Counted from the stretch's first letter, positions 10,661-20,003 are shown. The stretch: DNA of 64,000 nucleotides from Polyangia bacterium (GCA_030424595.1 JAUHWG010000027.1:1-64000), one strand, 5' to 3'. The notes: generated by a model not told the origin, from the letters alone. Translations and numbers: made by a program.

Positions 10661-12532
10661 ATGATCGAGCGCAGTGTAGATCGCCGCCCTCATACAGGGG
10701 CAGCCGAGGCGCTCGCGGCCGCGGAGCGCCTCGGCCAACGCCAACGCTGGGCCCTGATCATCATCGCCACCCTCGCCCTCATCGGCCTCGCGATCGCCGA
10801 GTTCGGCGCGACCAATCAGTCCGAGCTGATCAACATCGCCGGACGTCAGCGCATGCTCGGCGAGCGCACCGTCAAGGAGGCGCTCCTCGTCGCTCTGGCC
10901 GAAGATCCGACGCTCCGAAGATCCAGGACGACCCAGCTCGAGGTGACGATCCGTGAATGGCGCGGCGGCCTGCAGGAGCTCCGAGAGTTCGACGAGCTCC
11001 GCAGCATGCTCCGCTCCGACCCGCAGCTACGCGCGGATCTCGGGGCGATCGAGCGAGCGCAGGAGGCCCTGGTCGGCGCGACCCATCAGCTCGTCGACGC
11101 GCCGCTGCCCTCGCTCGAGAACACGGCGCAGCGCCACCTCCTCGCCCTCGACTTCAAGTTCATCGCGGCGATGGACGACTTCATCGTCAAGCTCGTCGAG
11201 GCGAGCGAGCGCGACGACAGGAAGATCACGCAGATCCAGGCCCTCCTCCTCCTCGTAGGGACGGTCCTCTTGACCTTCGTCGCCATCCTGCGTCCGCAGC
11301 AGGCGGCCCTCACCCGAGCGCTGCGCCGGCTCGACGCCCGCCACCGCGAGCTCCACGCGGAGGTCGCCGAGGCGGAGGCCTCGCAGCGGAGAAAAGCGCG
11401 CTTCCTGGCGACGATGAGCCACGAGCTCCGCAACCCGCTGAGCGGCATCATCGGCATCGCCGACCTCCTCGACCACACCCGCCTCGACCACGTCCAGGAG
11501 ACCTATGTCAGCGGCCTACAGACCGCCAGCGACCACCTCCTCGGCCTCATCAACAACGTCCTCGACTACAGCCGGATCGACTCCGGGAAGCTCGAGCTCG
11601 AGCGCGGCCACGTCGACCCGCGGGCCTGCGTCCATGAGGTCCTCCAGATCACCGAGGCGCTCGCGCAGACCAAGAAGATCGAGCTGCGCTCCGAGATCGC
11701 CTCGTCGACGCCGGCCCGCGTCATCGGCGATGCGACCCGCCTGCGCCAGATCCTCCTCAACCTCGTCAGCAACGCGATCAAGTTCACCGAGCGCGGCGCC
11801 GTCACCCTCGCGGCGGGGGTCGAAGGCGACGCAGACGGCCGAGCGGTGCTGATCTTCCGCGTCGCCGACACCGGCGCAGGCGTGCCCCCAGAGCGCTTGC
11901 CGAGCCTCTTCGACACCTTCACCCAGCTCGACGCCAAGACGGCGGGGCAGCACGGCGGCAGCGGGCTCGGCCTGGCGATCGTCCGCCGCCTCGCGAAGGC
12001 GATGGGCGGCGAGCTCACGGCGACGAGCACGCCCGGCGAGGGCTCGACCTTCGCCCTCCGCCTGCCCTTTGAGCTCCCGCTCGACCGCAGCAGCACCGCG
12101 TCCTGGTCGGGCAACACCGTCCGCGTCCAACCCCCGCTCGAGAACTTCGCCAGCGAGCACCCTCGGCGGATCCTCGCCGTCGAGGATGAGCCGGTCAACC
12201 GCATGGTCCTGGAGGCGATGCTCTGCGAGCTCGGCTACACCCCGACGATGGCCTGCAACGGCCGCGAGGCGCTCCAGGCGATCGAGACGCGCTCGTTTGA
12301 TCTTGTCCTTACGGACATGCGAATGCCCGATCTCGACGGCGCGGCGATGACCCAGGCGATCCGCCGACGCCTCGGCGACGCCGCCCCCTTCGTCATCGCA
12401 GTCACCGCGACCGCCGAGTCAGAGGCAGCCCAGACTACGGACGGCTTTGACGCCTATCTCGGCAAGCCGGTGACCCTCGGGCGGCTCAAGGAGGCGATCG
12501 CCGCCTCTCGCCCTCCGACGCGCCTTTCGTAG
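10661..12532 (+). CDS. Hybrid histidine kinase with PilJ-type (type IV pilus MCP-like) periplasmic sensor
   Basis: 623 residues. The first membrane segment is at about 30-50, then a periplasmic domain opening with the PilJ/NarX-like signature INIAGRQRMLGERTVKEAL (about 57-75), a second membrane segment (about 194-212) and a coiled linker. HisKA has His254 in TMSHELRNPLSG; HATPase_c has NLVSNAIKF, DTGAGVP and GGSGLGLAIVRRLAK. The C-terminal receiver (from about residue 504) has phospho-acceptor Asp552 in VLTDMRMPD. It autophosphorylates and passes phosphate to its own receiver, then presumably to an Hpt protein elsewhere. No regulator is adjacent. Confidence 0.93.
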   Translation: MIERSVDRRPHTGAAEALAAAERLGQRQRWALIIIATLALIGLAIAEFGATNQSELINIAGRQRMLGERTVKEALLVALAEDPTLRRSRTTQLEVTIREWRGGLQELREFDELRSMLRSDPQLRADLGAIERAQEALVGATHQLVDAPLPSLENTAQRHLLALDFKFIAAMDDFIVKLVEASERDDRKITQIQALLLLVGTVLLTFVAILRPQQAALTRALRRLDARHRELHAEVAEAEASQRRKARFLATMSHELRNPLSGIIGIADLLDHTRLDHVQETYVSGLQTASDHLLGLINNVLDYSRIDSGKLELERGHVDPRACVHEVLQITEALAQTKKIELRSEIASSTPARVIGDATRLRQILLNLVSNAIKFTERGAVTLAAGVEGDADGRAVLIFRVADTGAGVPPERLPSLFDTFTQLDAKTAGQHGGSGLGLAIVRRLAKAMGGELTATSTPGEGSTFALRLPFELPLDRSSTASWSGNTVRVQPPLENFASEHPRRILAVEDEPVNRMVLEAMLCELGYTPTMACNGREALQAIETRSFDLVLTDMRMPDLDGAAMTQAIRRRLGDAAPFVIAVTATAESEAAQTTDGFDAYLGKPVTLGRLKEAIAASRPPTRLS

Positions 12533-12643
12533 TAGACCGTGGCGAGGCGTCCCGTCTGCTCTCCCGCGGGAATGTAGTCAGGACACAACAATTACTGTCT
12601 CCGTAGCGCCGCGCGGCGGCCAGCTCTGCGGCATCATCCTCGG

Positions 12644-13321
12644 ATGTCGAAGTTCGCCGGTTTTCCCGCGCAGGCCTCCGAATTCCTCGGCGGCATCGAG
12701 CTCAACAACACCAAGGAGTGGTTCGAGGCCAACCGGGAGGCCTACACGCTCCACGTGCTAGGGCCCGCGATCCTGTTCGTCAGCGCCCTGGGAGAGAAGC
12801 TCCAGAGCCTAGACCCCAAGCTGTCGGCGATCCCCAAGGTCAACGGCTCGCTCTTTCGGATCAACCGCGACATCCGCTTCTCGGCCGACAAGACCCCCTA
12901 CAAGCACCACCTCGACGTCCGGATCTGGCACGGCGAGGACCGAAAGGCCGGCACTTCGAGCTTCTTCTTTCGCATGTACGCCGAGCAGCTGATCGTCGGC
13001 GCCGGGATCCACGGCTTCGACCCGAAGCGCCTCGCGCTCTACCGCAAGCTGGTCGCCGGCCCTAAGGGCGAAGAGCTGGCCAAGCTCGTCGCCAAGCTGG
13101 AGAAGTCGGGCTTTGACGTCGGCACCGAGCACTACAAGCGGGCTCCCCGAGGCTACGATCCCGAGCATCCCCGGGCCCGCCTCCTCCGCTTCAACGCGCT
13201 CCACGCCGCTGTCCGGCTGCCGCTGCCGCCGGAGACCCGCTCGGCCAAGCTGGTCCCGCTCTGCATGCGTCATTATCGCAAGCTCGCGCCGCTCCACAGC
13301 TGGCTCGCCGCCAACCTCTAG
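12644..13321 (+). CDS. DUF2461 family protein (TIGR02453)
   Basis: 225 residues, the usual length for this family of unknown biochemical function. Family features are visible: an N-terminal FPAQASEFLGGIELNNTKEWFEANRE motif region, the central NGSLFRINRDIRFS and DKTPYKHH stretch, and GAGIHGFDPKRLALYR after the conserved SSFFFRMY segment. Cytoplasmic by absence of signal peptide. The start ATG 12644 fits the family N-terminus. It stands alone between a kinase gene (111 bases upstream) and a convergent lipoprotein gene. Confidence 0.88.
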   Translation: MSKFAGFPAQASEFLGGIELNNTKEWFEANREAYTLHVLGPAILFVSALGEKLQSLDPKLSAIPKVNGSLFRINRDIRFSADKTPYKHHLDVRIWHGEDRKAGTSSFFFRMYAEQLIVGAGIHGFDPKRLALYRKLVAGPKGEELAKLVAKLEKSGFDVGTEHYKRAPRGYDPEHPRARLLRFNALHAAVRLPLPPETRSAKLVPLCMRHYRKLAPLHSWLAANL

Positions 13322-13467
13322 GGGCCTGGGTCGTCGATCCCAGCGGGCTCACGACGCGCCCTCTCGGCTCCGCCAGCGATGACCTCCGGGCGCTCGCCTC
13401 AGGCACGGAGCATCGATCCCGTCGCCTCACGATCGACGCGCCCGCGAGGACCTTCGGGCTCCTCGCC

Positions 13468-14223
13468 TCAGAGGGTGCACACGGCGTTGTCCGCCTGCGC
13501 AGAGCAGGCTCCGTCGGCCGGCGGGAACCATGTGCCGTTGGCGTGGGAGCACCATTGGACTTGCCCCTCGCCCGGGGTCCTACAGTTGTCACATTCAACA
13601 CAGTAGTAGTCGCCGAAGTTGTGGACATCCGCGCCCTCGGCAGCGCCGCAATAGGCGGTCCAGCAGCCGCTCTCGGGGTTGAGCCCCTCACTGTCACATT
13701 GGTTGGCGACGCCGACCGGGACCTCGCAGCCGTTCTCCCAGCTCCCGTCGCAATTGCCCCAATCGCCGGTGCACTCCCAGGCGCCGCAGGCCCCCTCTTG
13801 GCAGGTGCCGACGGCGTTCGCGGCCTCGCAGGGGATCGTCTCGCCGACGCAGACGCCCGCCTGGCACAGGCCCTTCACCGTGCAGGCGTCGCCGTCGTCG
13901 CAGGGGAGGCCATCGTCAAGGTCCAGGTAGACACAGACCCCCTCGACACAGGTGCTCTCCTGGGATTGGCACGGGCCAGGCGTCTCAAGGCAGGGCGGAC
14001 ACGCAGGCTCCCCCGTGCTCTCAGCGGCGGTGGTCACCGTGCCGGTCGTCTCGGCGCCGCTGCTCGATCCGGTCGAGCTCGTGCTCGAGGCGTCGGTCGA
14101 GCCCCCGGTCGAGCTCTGGACCTCGCCGCTCGCCTCGCTGATGTCCTCCGTCGACGCCGGCGCGTCGACAAAGCAGCCGAGGAGCATCGCCCCGCACACC
14201 CACGCACTTGCCCCGAGTCGCAC
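13468..14223 (-). CDS. Cysteine-rich secreted lipoprotein
   Basis: 251 residues from GTG 14223. Signal peptide with lipobox MLLGC (Cys17), then a Ser/Thr/Gly/Glu linker to about residue 70 and a cysteine-rich body (about 28 cysteines) with motifs such as DDGDACTVKGLCQAGVC. These recall metal-binding or disulfide-rich modules found in myxobacterial surface proteins. A conserved enzyme motif is not seen. Likely outer-membrane anchored; function unknown. Stands alone, convergent with the DUF2461 gene. Confidence 0.75.
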   Translation of the reverse strand: MRLGASAWVCGAMLLGCFVDAPASTEDISEASGEVQSSTGGSTDASSTSSTGSSSGAETTGTVTTAAESTGEPACPPCLETPGPCQSQESTCVEGVCVYLDLDDGLPCDDGDACTVKGLCQAGVCVGETIPCEAANAVGTCQEGACGAWECTGDWGNCDGSWENGCEVPVGVANQCDSEGLNPESGCWTAYCGAAEGADVHNFGDYYCVECDNCRTPGEGQVQWCSHANGTWFPPADGACSAQADNAVCTL

Positions 14224-14536
14224 GCCGGGGAGCGTACCCTACGGGCGCCCCGACGGTGTTGGGCGCCCTGACCGCATGATCTAGGGGAGACTAGGCGACC
14301 CTCGTGGGTGCTCTCGCGCGCTCGACGATGGCCGCTCGAGAGCTCGACGCAGCAGCGCTATCTCGGGTGCAGACGACGCCGACGGAGCCGAGAGCGTAGG
14401 AGATTTCCCGGCCCCCGAGCCCGCACCCGCGAGCCCGCACCCGCGAGCCCGCACCCGCGAGCCCGCAGATGACGCGACCCGGCCCCGTGTCCCAGGATAG
14501 CGCTCGGGCCGAGCGCATCCACGCGCGTCCGGCCGG
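14224..14536. other. Intergenic region with degenerate element and 14-bp tandem repeat
   Basis: No gene is supported. 14281-14400 contains phrases (GGGTGCTCTCGCGCG, ACGGAGCCGAGAG) resembling decayed arms of the palindromic element family. At 14417-14466 the 14-mer GAGCCCGCACCCGC is repeated exactly three times plus eight bases. Confidence 0.5.
14417..14466. repeat. 14-bp tandem repeat, 3.6 copies
   Basis: Units begin at 14417, 14431 and 14445 and are identical (GAGCCCGCACCCGC), followed by GAGCCCGC at 14459. It is noncoding, just downstream of yggX. Confidence 0.85.
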
Positions 14537-14815
14537 CTACTCGCCGCGCTCGACGTAGGCCGTGTCGGCCATCTCTCCGTCGTCGAAGCCGAAGAAGATC
14601 CGCATCTGCTTCTCGAGGAAGTCGCGGCCCTCCTGGCTCTGGAGGTCGATCCGATAGGTGTTGATGTAGCGCGGCGACTCGCGGATCCACATCTGCCAGG
14701 CCTCGATGCTGACGTTGTCGTAGATGAGCTGGCCAAACTCGTTAGGGAACGGCTTGAAGGGGAGACCGGGGGCCTCCTTGCCGAGCTTCTGACACTGAAC
14801 GGTGCGCTGATTCAT
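14537..14815 (-). CDS. yggX: YggX-like Fe(II)-trafficking / oxidative-protection protein
   Basis: 92 residues, the family's usual size. Family landmarks are the N-terminal VQCQKLGKEAPGL segment with its single conserved cysteine, PFPNEFGQLIYDNVS, EAWQMWI and LEKQMRIFFF-type C-terminal helix. In enterobacteria YggX protects Fe-S clusters and is proposed to handle labile iron. The gene begins 14 bases after the glycyl-tRNA synthetase stop on the same strand, so the two are very likely cotranscribed. Confidence 0.9.
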   Translation of the reverse strand: MNQRTVQCQKLGKEAPGLPFKPFPNEFGQLIYDNVSIEAWQMWIRESPRYINTYRIDLQSQEGRDFLEKQMRIFFGFDDGEMADTAYVERGE

Positions 14816-14829
14816 CGTGGTTCTCGCTC

Positions 14830-16413
14830 TCAGCCGCGGAGCGCGGCGAGGATGACGTCGACGGCTTCGCCGACGTGGATCCGCTCTTGGCGACGATCGT
14901 CACGGTATCGGATCGTGACGGTGTCGTCGCTCAGGGTCTGGGTGTCGACGGTCAAGCAGTAGGGAGTCCCGACCTCGTCGTGACGGGCGTAGCGCTTGCC
15001 TATCGAGTGCTGCTCGTCGTACTTCGCGTTGATCCCGGCGTCGAGGAAGCGCTGGACGATCGCCCGGCCGAGCTCGGGCATCCCGTCCTTCTTGACCAGC
15101 GGCAGGATCGCCGCCTTGATCGGCGCCAGGCGGGGATGGAGGCGGAGCACGGTCCGCGCGCCCTTGCCCTCGGCGTCCGCCGGCTCCTCGTCGTAGGCGT
15201 CGCAGAGGACGGCCAAGACCCCGCGGGTCGCCCCGGCGGCCGGCTCGATCACGTGCGGCAGGTAGCGCCAGCCCTTCTTGCCGGTCTCGGGGTCGGTCGC
15301 CTCGGGATCGAAGTAGAGGAGCTTCTTGCCCGACCCCTCGGAGTGGGCCTTGAGGTCGTAGTCGGTGCGGCTCGCGAGCCCCTCGAGCTCGTCCCAGCCC
15401 CAGGGGAAGCGGTACTCGACGTCCCAACAGCCGTCGGAGTAGTGGGCGAGCTCGTCGGGCTCGTGGACGCGAAGGCGGATGTTCTCGGGCTTGAGGCCGA
15501 TCCCCTCCCACCAGGCGCGGCGGGTGTCCTTCCAGATCTCGAGGTACTTCGGGCCCTCACCGGGGGGGACGAAGTACTCGCACTCCATCTGCTCAAACTC
15601 GCAGGAGCGGAAGATGAAGTGCTCGACCGTGACCTCGTTGCGGAAGCTCTTGCCCATCTGGGCGATGCCGAAGGGGACCTTCATCGACATGCTCTGCTGG
15701 ACGTTGAGGAAGTTGACGAACATCGCCTGGGCGGTCTCCGGGCGGAGGTAGACCGCCGAGTCCGCCAGGGTCTCCTCGACCTTGCGGCGGATGTCGCCGT
15801 CGGTCGCCCCCTCGCCGAGGTTTTCGCGGACGACGTTGATGATGTCGCCGATCCGATCGACGGGCCCGAGCGAGGTCCTAAACATCAGGTTGAACTGTCG
15901 CTCATCGCTGAGGAAGGGCGAGCCGCAGTTCGGGCAGACGTAGCCGCAGGCGCCGGCGAGCGCCCCCGTGAGGGTCGCCTTGCTCCGGGTCAGCGGCGCC
16001 TCCGAGAGGTCCTTGATCCGCTCTTGCGCCGCCTTCGCCCGGCCCTTGTCGGCGAGGGTGATCGGCGCGGGCTCGCCCTCGGCGAGGCGCGGCGCCTTGT
16101 CGGCCCGGAAGCGCTCGCCGCAGACCTTGCAGTCGACCAGCGGATCGCTGAAGCCGGCGAGGTGCCCCGAGGAGCGCCAGACGTCGGAGTGCATCATGAT
16201 CGACGCGTCGAGGCCGACGATGTCCTCGCGGCTGTGGACCATCGCCCGCCACCACTCGGCCATCAGGTTGCGCTTGAGCTCCGCGCCCATCGGCCCGTAG
16301 TCGTAGGAGGAGCGGAGACCGCCGTAGATCTCCGAGCTTTGAAAGACGAAGCCCCTGCGCTTGCACAGGGACACGATCTTCGACATCAGGTCGGCTTCAC
16401 TCGCGGCGGCCAT
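14830..16413 (-). CDS. glyS: Glycyl-tRNA synthetase, alpha2 single-chain type
   Basis: 527 residues. Charges tRNA-Gly with glycine. It is the bacterial/eukaryotic homodimeric class II enzyme, not the alpha2-beta2 form: N-terminal KRRGFVFQSSEIYGGLRSSYDYGP, motif 2 around FRNEVTVEHFIFRSCEFEQMECE, an inserted zinc-binding-like CKVCGE...CPNCGS segment, and a C-terminal anticodon-binding domain (LAPIKAAILPL, YDEQHSIGKRYARHDEVGTPYC). ATG 16413 is chosen; an in-frame GTG six codons upstream (16431) is possible. yggX follows. Confidence 0.95.
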   Translation of the reverse strand: MAAASEADLMSKIVSLCKRRGFVFQSSEIYGGLRSSYDYGPMGAELKRNLMAEWWRAMVHSREDIVGLDASIMMHSDVWRSSGHLAGFSDPLVDCKVCGERFRADKAPRLAEGEPAPITLADKGRAKAAQERIKDLSEAPLTRSKATLTGALAGACGYVCPNCGSPFLSDERQFNLMFRTSLGPVDRIGDIINVVRENLGEGATDGDIRRKVEETLADSAVYLRPETAQAMFVNFLNVQQSMSMKVPFGIAQMGKSFRNEVTVEHFIFRSCEFEQMECEYFVPPGEGPKYLEIWKDTRRAWWEGIGLKPENIRLRVHEPDELAHYSDGCWDVEYRFPWGWDELEGLASRTDYDLKAHSEGSGKKLLYFDPEATDPETGKKGWRYLPHVIEPAAGATRGVLAVLCDAYDEEPADAEGKGARTVLRLHPRLAPIKAAILPLVKKDGMPELGRAIVQRFLDAGINAKYDEQHSIGKRYARHDEVGTPYCLTVDTQTLSDDTVTIRYRDDRRQERIHVGEAVDVILAALRG

Positions 16414-16490
16414 AGGCGGGATGTGTAGCACCGGCCGCCGACGGCCGGAAAGCGAGGCATCTCACGAAGAGGTCCGGTTCGGCCGCTTCG

Positions 16491-18323
16491 TCACAGCGGC
16501 TCCTCGTCGATCGTCGAGATCAGGGTCGCCTGGCGGGCGACCAGGCGCGCGTAGGTCCCGTTTTGGGCCAGGAGGTCGTCGTGACGCCCGCTCTCGACGA
16601 TGGCTCCGTGGTCGAGGACGACGATCCGGTCGGCGTCGCGGATCGTGCTCAGGCGGTGGGCGATGACCACGGTCGTCCGCCCCTCCTGGAGCGCCTCCAG
16701 GGCCTCCTGCACCAGGTGCTCGCTCTCGCTGTCGAGGGCGGAGGTCGCCTCGTCGAGGACGAGGATGGTCGGGTCGCGGAGGATCGCCCGGGCGATCGAG
16801 ACCCGCTGCCGCTGGCCGCCGCTGAGCTTGACCCCGCGCTCGCCGACGAGGGTCTCGTAGCCCTCGGGGAACTCGCGGATGAAGCCGTCGGCGTTCGCAG
16901 CGATCGCGGCCGCGGTCACCTCGTCGTCGGTCGCCTCCAGGCGTCCGTAGCGGATGTTCTCCAGGATCGAGCCGGAGAAGAGGACCGGATCCTGCGAGAC
17001 CAGGGCCATCGCCCCGCGGAGATCCGCCAGGCGGAGGTCGCGGATGTCGTGGCCGTCGATCATCACAGCCCCGGCCGTCGGCTCCCAAAAGCGGAGGAGG
17101 AGGCGACCGAGGGTGGTCTTGCCCGAGCCGCTGGGGCCGACGAGGGCGCAGACCTGGCCGGACTTGATCGACAGGTCGATGCCCTGCAGCACCGGCATCT
17201 CGCGGTCGCCGTAGGCGAAGGAGACCCCGCGGAAGTCGATGTTGCCGCGGAGCTCGGTCAGCTCCTCGGGATGCTCGGGATCGTCGATGTCACGCTCATG
17301 GTCGAGGATCTCGAAGATCCGCGCGGTCGCGCCGAGGGTCGACTGGAGGCCGCTGAAGAGCTCGGAGAGCGAGCCGACCGCGCCGGCGACCATCATCGTG
17401 TAGAGGAGGAAGGAGATCAGCTGACCGGGCTCGATCTCGTGGTTGACGACCATGTTGCCGCCGAGCCAGAAGATCCCGGCGATCGCCGAGAAGGCGACGA
17501 AGGAGGCGACCGCGGCGAACCACGATCGGGCGAGGGCGCGGCGGACGAAGAGGCTGAAGGTGAGGCTGATCTCGCGGTCGTAGCGCTCGACCTCGAAGTC
17601 CTCGCGGGTGAAGGCCTGGACCGTCTCGATCGCCGCGAGCCCCTCCTGGAGGCCGCCGGTCGCCCGCGCCAGCGCGTCCTGGGCCTGGCGGCTGAGCTTG
17701 CGGATGATCCGGCTCCAGATCCCGGCGGAGATCACCAGCGCCGGGACCACCAGGAGCATGATCCCGGTGAGGAAGGGGTTTTGCAGGAGGAGGATCACGA
17801 TCCCCCCGATCAGGGTCAGGAGGTTGCGCAGAGCGATGCTCAGGTCCTGGCCGACCGTATTTTGCAGACGGGTGACGTCGTCGCCGAGGCGCGAGAGCAG
17901 CTCGCCGGTCCGGTTGGAGCCGAAGAAGCGCTGCGACATCGCCACGAGGTTGCGGAAGAGGTCGACCCGAACGTCGGCGACGACCCGCTCGCCGAGCCAG
18001 GTCATCAGGTAGTGGCGGAAGAAGACGAAGATCGACTGGCCGATGAAGACCGCCACCAGGATCAGCGTGTTGTGGTTTATCGAGGCCAGCGCCCCCGCGG
18101 CCTCGTCCGAGCTCAGGCCGGTGAAGGCCGCGTTCGACAGCTCGCCGAAGAAGTAGGGGTAGACGAGGCCGAGCGCGGAGCCGCCCGCGAGGCAGAAGAT
18201 CGCCGCGACCAGGCGCCAGCGATAGGGCCTGGTGTAGCTGAAGAGCCGCCGCAGCCGCGCCCAGGAACGGATGCGATCGACCTCGTTGTCAGCGTCAGGC
18301 GCCGGTGCGGCAGGATCAGCCAT
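16491..18323 (-). CDS. ABC exporter, fused permease-ATPase (MsbA/ABCB type)
   Basis: 610 residues, a half-transporter that would work as homodimer. The N-terminal ABC membrane domain (about 25-330) has six predicted helices; the nucleotide-binding domain has Walker A GPSGSGKTT, Q loop (VSQDPVLF), signature LSGGQRQR, Walker B ILVLDEATSALD and the H-loop His in VIAHRLSTI. It exports lipid, lipid-linked sugar or drug across the inner membrane; the substrate cannot be read from sequence. The nearest upstream gene is the divergent small ORF at 18490. Confidence 0.93.
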   Translation of the reverse strand: MADPAAPAPDADNEVDRIRSWARLRRLFSYTRPYRWRLVAAIFCLAGGSALGLVYPYFFGELSNAAFTGLSSDEAAGALASINHNTLILVAVFIGQSIFVFFRHYLMTWLGERVVADVRVDLFRNLVAMSQRFFGSNRTGELLSRLGDDVTRLQNTVGQDLSIALRNLLTLIGGIVILLLQNPFLTGIMLLVVPALVISAGIWSRIIRKLSRQAQDALARATGGLQEGLAAIETVQAFTREDFEVERYDREISLTFSLFVRRALARSWFAAVASFVAFSAIAGIFWLGGNMVVNHEIEPGQLISFLLYTMMVAGAVGSLSELFSGLQSTLGATARIFEILDHERDIDDPEHPEELTELRGNIDFRGVSFAYGDREMPVLQGIDLSIKSGQVCALVGPSGSGKTTLGRLLLRFWEPTAGAVMIDGHDIRDLRLADLRGAMALVSQDPVLFSGSILENIRYGRLEATDDEVTAAAIAANADGFIREFPEGYETLVGERGVKLSGGQRQRVSIARAILRDPTILVLDEATSALDSESEHLVQEALEALQEGRTTVVIAHRLSTIRDADRIVVLDHGAIVESGRHDDLLAQNGTYARLVARQATLISTIDEEPL

Positions 18324-18489
18324 AGGCCGGGCAAGCTAGCACGGAGTGGCTACTGATCTTTCACCGGCAACCGTTGTAGCCAGGTCCTCGACCTCGCAGC
18401 GTCCACACAAAACGCCATAATTTCAACGCCATCCAGATGAAGAGCCCGTGGCATGGCGATCGCATTAGTAGCGGGCAGGAGTACTCGAC

Positions 18490-18639
18490 ATGACCTCGCT
18501 CGCCTTCGCCGCTCTCTTCTGCTGCATCGTCCCCGCCCTCTCGGTCGCCGTCGGTGGCGTCATCGACGTCGCCAGGAGCCACACCCTCAGCCGCGAAATC
18601 ACGCGGGCCTTCGCGGGCCTGCCGGTGCGGGTCAAGTAG
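18490..18639 (+). CDS. Possible 49-residue membrane or secreted small protein
   Basis: The ATG at 18490 is preceded by a good ribosome binding site (AGGAG, 18477-18481, eight-base spacer). It encodes 49 residues: a hydrophobic stretch (about 4-25, LAFAALFCCIVPALSVAVGG) and a basic tail ending PVRVK. It is either a single-pass membrane peptide or a cleaved signal peptide. It resembles no family I know. The strong Shine-Dalgarno and the hydrophobic N-terminus are the support; no homologue was checked. Confidence 0.45.
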   Translation: MTSLAFAALFCCIVPALSVAVGGVIDVARSHTLSREITRAFAGLPVRVK

Positions 18640-18724
18640 AGGATCCACCCATCACCACAGGGATCCCCGCGCGGGATCCCTGTCCGACCCGGCGACCGCG
18701 AGCCGTTACAATCCAGCGGTCGCC

Positions 18725-19546
18725 ATGTCCGCCCCCACCGCGCTCGCCATCGCTGCACTCTTCGCCGCGACCACTGTATCCGCCCCCGCCCCTGCTGCGG
18801 CGCCGGCGTCCGTCGACGGCGGCGGGATGGCAGCCGAGGAGGGCGACGCGGCCCCCGAGATCGAGGGGCCCACGCTCGAGAAGCCAGCCGTCTTTGACCA
18901 GCTGGGGATCAACCCCGTCGACTTCGACCGGCGCCGCAGCGGCGCCGTCGGCCTCTTGGCCGCGGCCGGTGCCCTCAACGCCCTCTCGTTCGGCCTGCGC
19001 GGCGTCCACTACTGGCTCGTCAACGATCGCTGCGCGCCGATCCCAGGGGACGAGAACGGAGCCCTCCCCGCGGACACCCAGTGCCCGAAGCGGATCTACA
19101 TGCAGCTCCTCGCGGGCTCGCATCGAACGCCGAACATCGGCCTCTTCTTCCTCACGGTCGCCGGTGCCCGCAGGCTCGGGCGACTCCGAGCGGAGCGGGT
19201 CAAGTACGGCGTCGCTCGACCCTTTGACGCCAAGCGGCGGATGGCGATCACGACGCCGATCGCCTACTTCTCGGCGGTCGGCGTCCTGACCCTCGGCTTC
19301 CTCGTCTTCTACGACAACGCGACGACCCCGACCGGGACCAAAGCGCTCGAGCCACCGACCAACCAGCCCGCCTTCAACCCGCTCTTCCAGTTCGGCGTGC
19401 AGACGATGATGACCGCGACCGCGGTCAGCCTCGCCTACTACATCCACGCTAAGGCCTACTCCGAGCGCGCCGACGACCTCGAGCTGACGCCGATCGGATC
19501 GGTCATCCCAGGCGGCGCCACCTTCGGCCTCGGCGGCCGCTTCTGA
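18725..19546 (+). CDS. Polytopic membrane protein of unknown function
   Basis: 273 residues from ATG 18725; the frame stays open upstream to 18554, but this ATG opens a clean signal-like segment (ALAIAALFAATTVSAPAPAAA). Three or four further hydrophobic segments follow: about 75-95, 135-150, 175-195 and 225-245. The C-terminus is GGATFGLGGRF. No recognised motif. A hairpin at 19547-19570 follows directly. Confidence 0.65.
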   Translation: MSAPTALAIAALFAATTVSAPAPAAAPASVDGGGMAAEEGDAAPEIEGPTLEKPAVFDQLGINPVDFDRRRSGAVGLLAAAGALNALSFGLRGVHYWLVNDRCAPIPGDENGALPADTQCPKRIYMQLLAGSHRTPNIGLFFLTVAGARRLGRLRAERVKYGVARPFDAKRRMAITTPIAYFSAVGVLTLGFLVFYDNATTPTGTKALEPPTNQPAFNPLFQFGVQTMMTATAVSLAYYIHAKAYSERADDLELTPIGSVIPGGATFGLGGRF

Positions 19547-19570
19547 GGCCCGCGCGCAGGGTCGCGGGCC
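19547..19570. terminator. Bidirectional hairpin between convergent genes
   Basis: GGCCCGCG (19547-19554) pairs with CGCGGGCC (19563-19570) around an eight-base loop, sitting between two convergent stop codons. There is no T-run on either side, so factor-independent termination is uncertain. Confidence 0.5.
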
Positions 19571-19586
19571 CTCACCTGGCTCAGCC

Positions 19587-20003
19587 CTAGTACTGAGCGA
19601 GGAGGAAGCGGATGAGGTCGGTCGTCGTGACGACGCCCTTCAGATCACCGTCGTCGACGATCGGGATGCAGTGGAAGGAGCCGTTGGCGAGGGTCTCCGC
19701 GACCTCGCGGATGGTCGCGGTGGACGGCATCGTCAGGACGTCCTCGACCATCACCTGGGTGATCGTCAGGGTGTCGAGGAGCGCGTCGACGGTCCGCGTG
19801 TCCTGAGCGAAGGAGTCGCCGTAGCTCACGCGGAGGAGATCGTTGGCGCTGATGAGGCCGATGAACTTGCTGCCGCGGACCACCGGGATATGGTGGATGT
19901 TGTGCTCGTGGAGCAGCGCCCGGGCCTCGGAGGGCTTCTGCTTCTCGTGCACCGTCAACGGCTCGGCGGTCATCAGGTGAGAGACTTTCTCGCTTCTCTT
20001 CAT
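19587..20003 (-). CDS. Two-CBS-domain protein
   Basis: 138 residues from ATG 20003, which opens MKRSEKVSHLMT, a typical CBS-pair start; the longer frame to 20171 adds only unlike residues. CBS1 covers about 8-65 (HHIPVVRGSKFIGLISANDLLR) and CBS2 about 80-137 (HCIPIVDDGDLKGVVTTTDLIRFLL). CBS pairs bind adenine nucleotides or S-adenosyl ligands and act as regulatory modules; this one stands alone without a catalytic partner. Cytoplasmic. Confidence 0.88.
   Translation of the reverse strand: MKRSEKVSHLMTAEPLTVHEKQKPSEARALLHEHNIHHIPVVRGSKFIGLISANDLLRVSYGDSFAQDTRTVDALLDTLTITQVMVEDVLTMPSTATIREVAETLANGSFHCIPIVDDGDLKGVVTTTDLIRFLLAQY

Noticed and set aside
14875..16428. Plus-strand open frame of 517 codons
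   Set aside because: Antisense of glycyl-tRNA synthetase, with no domain and a composition set by the opposite strand.
18443..18453. AGCCCGTGGCA match to the element tip
   Set aside because: Eleven bases in isolation, without arm or core; likely chance or a remnant too small to call.
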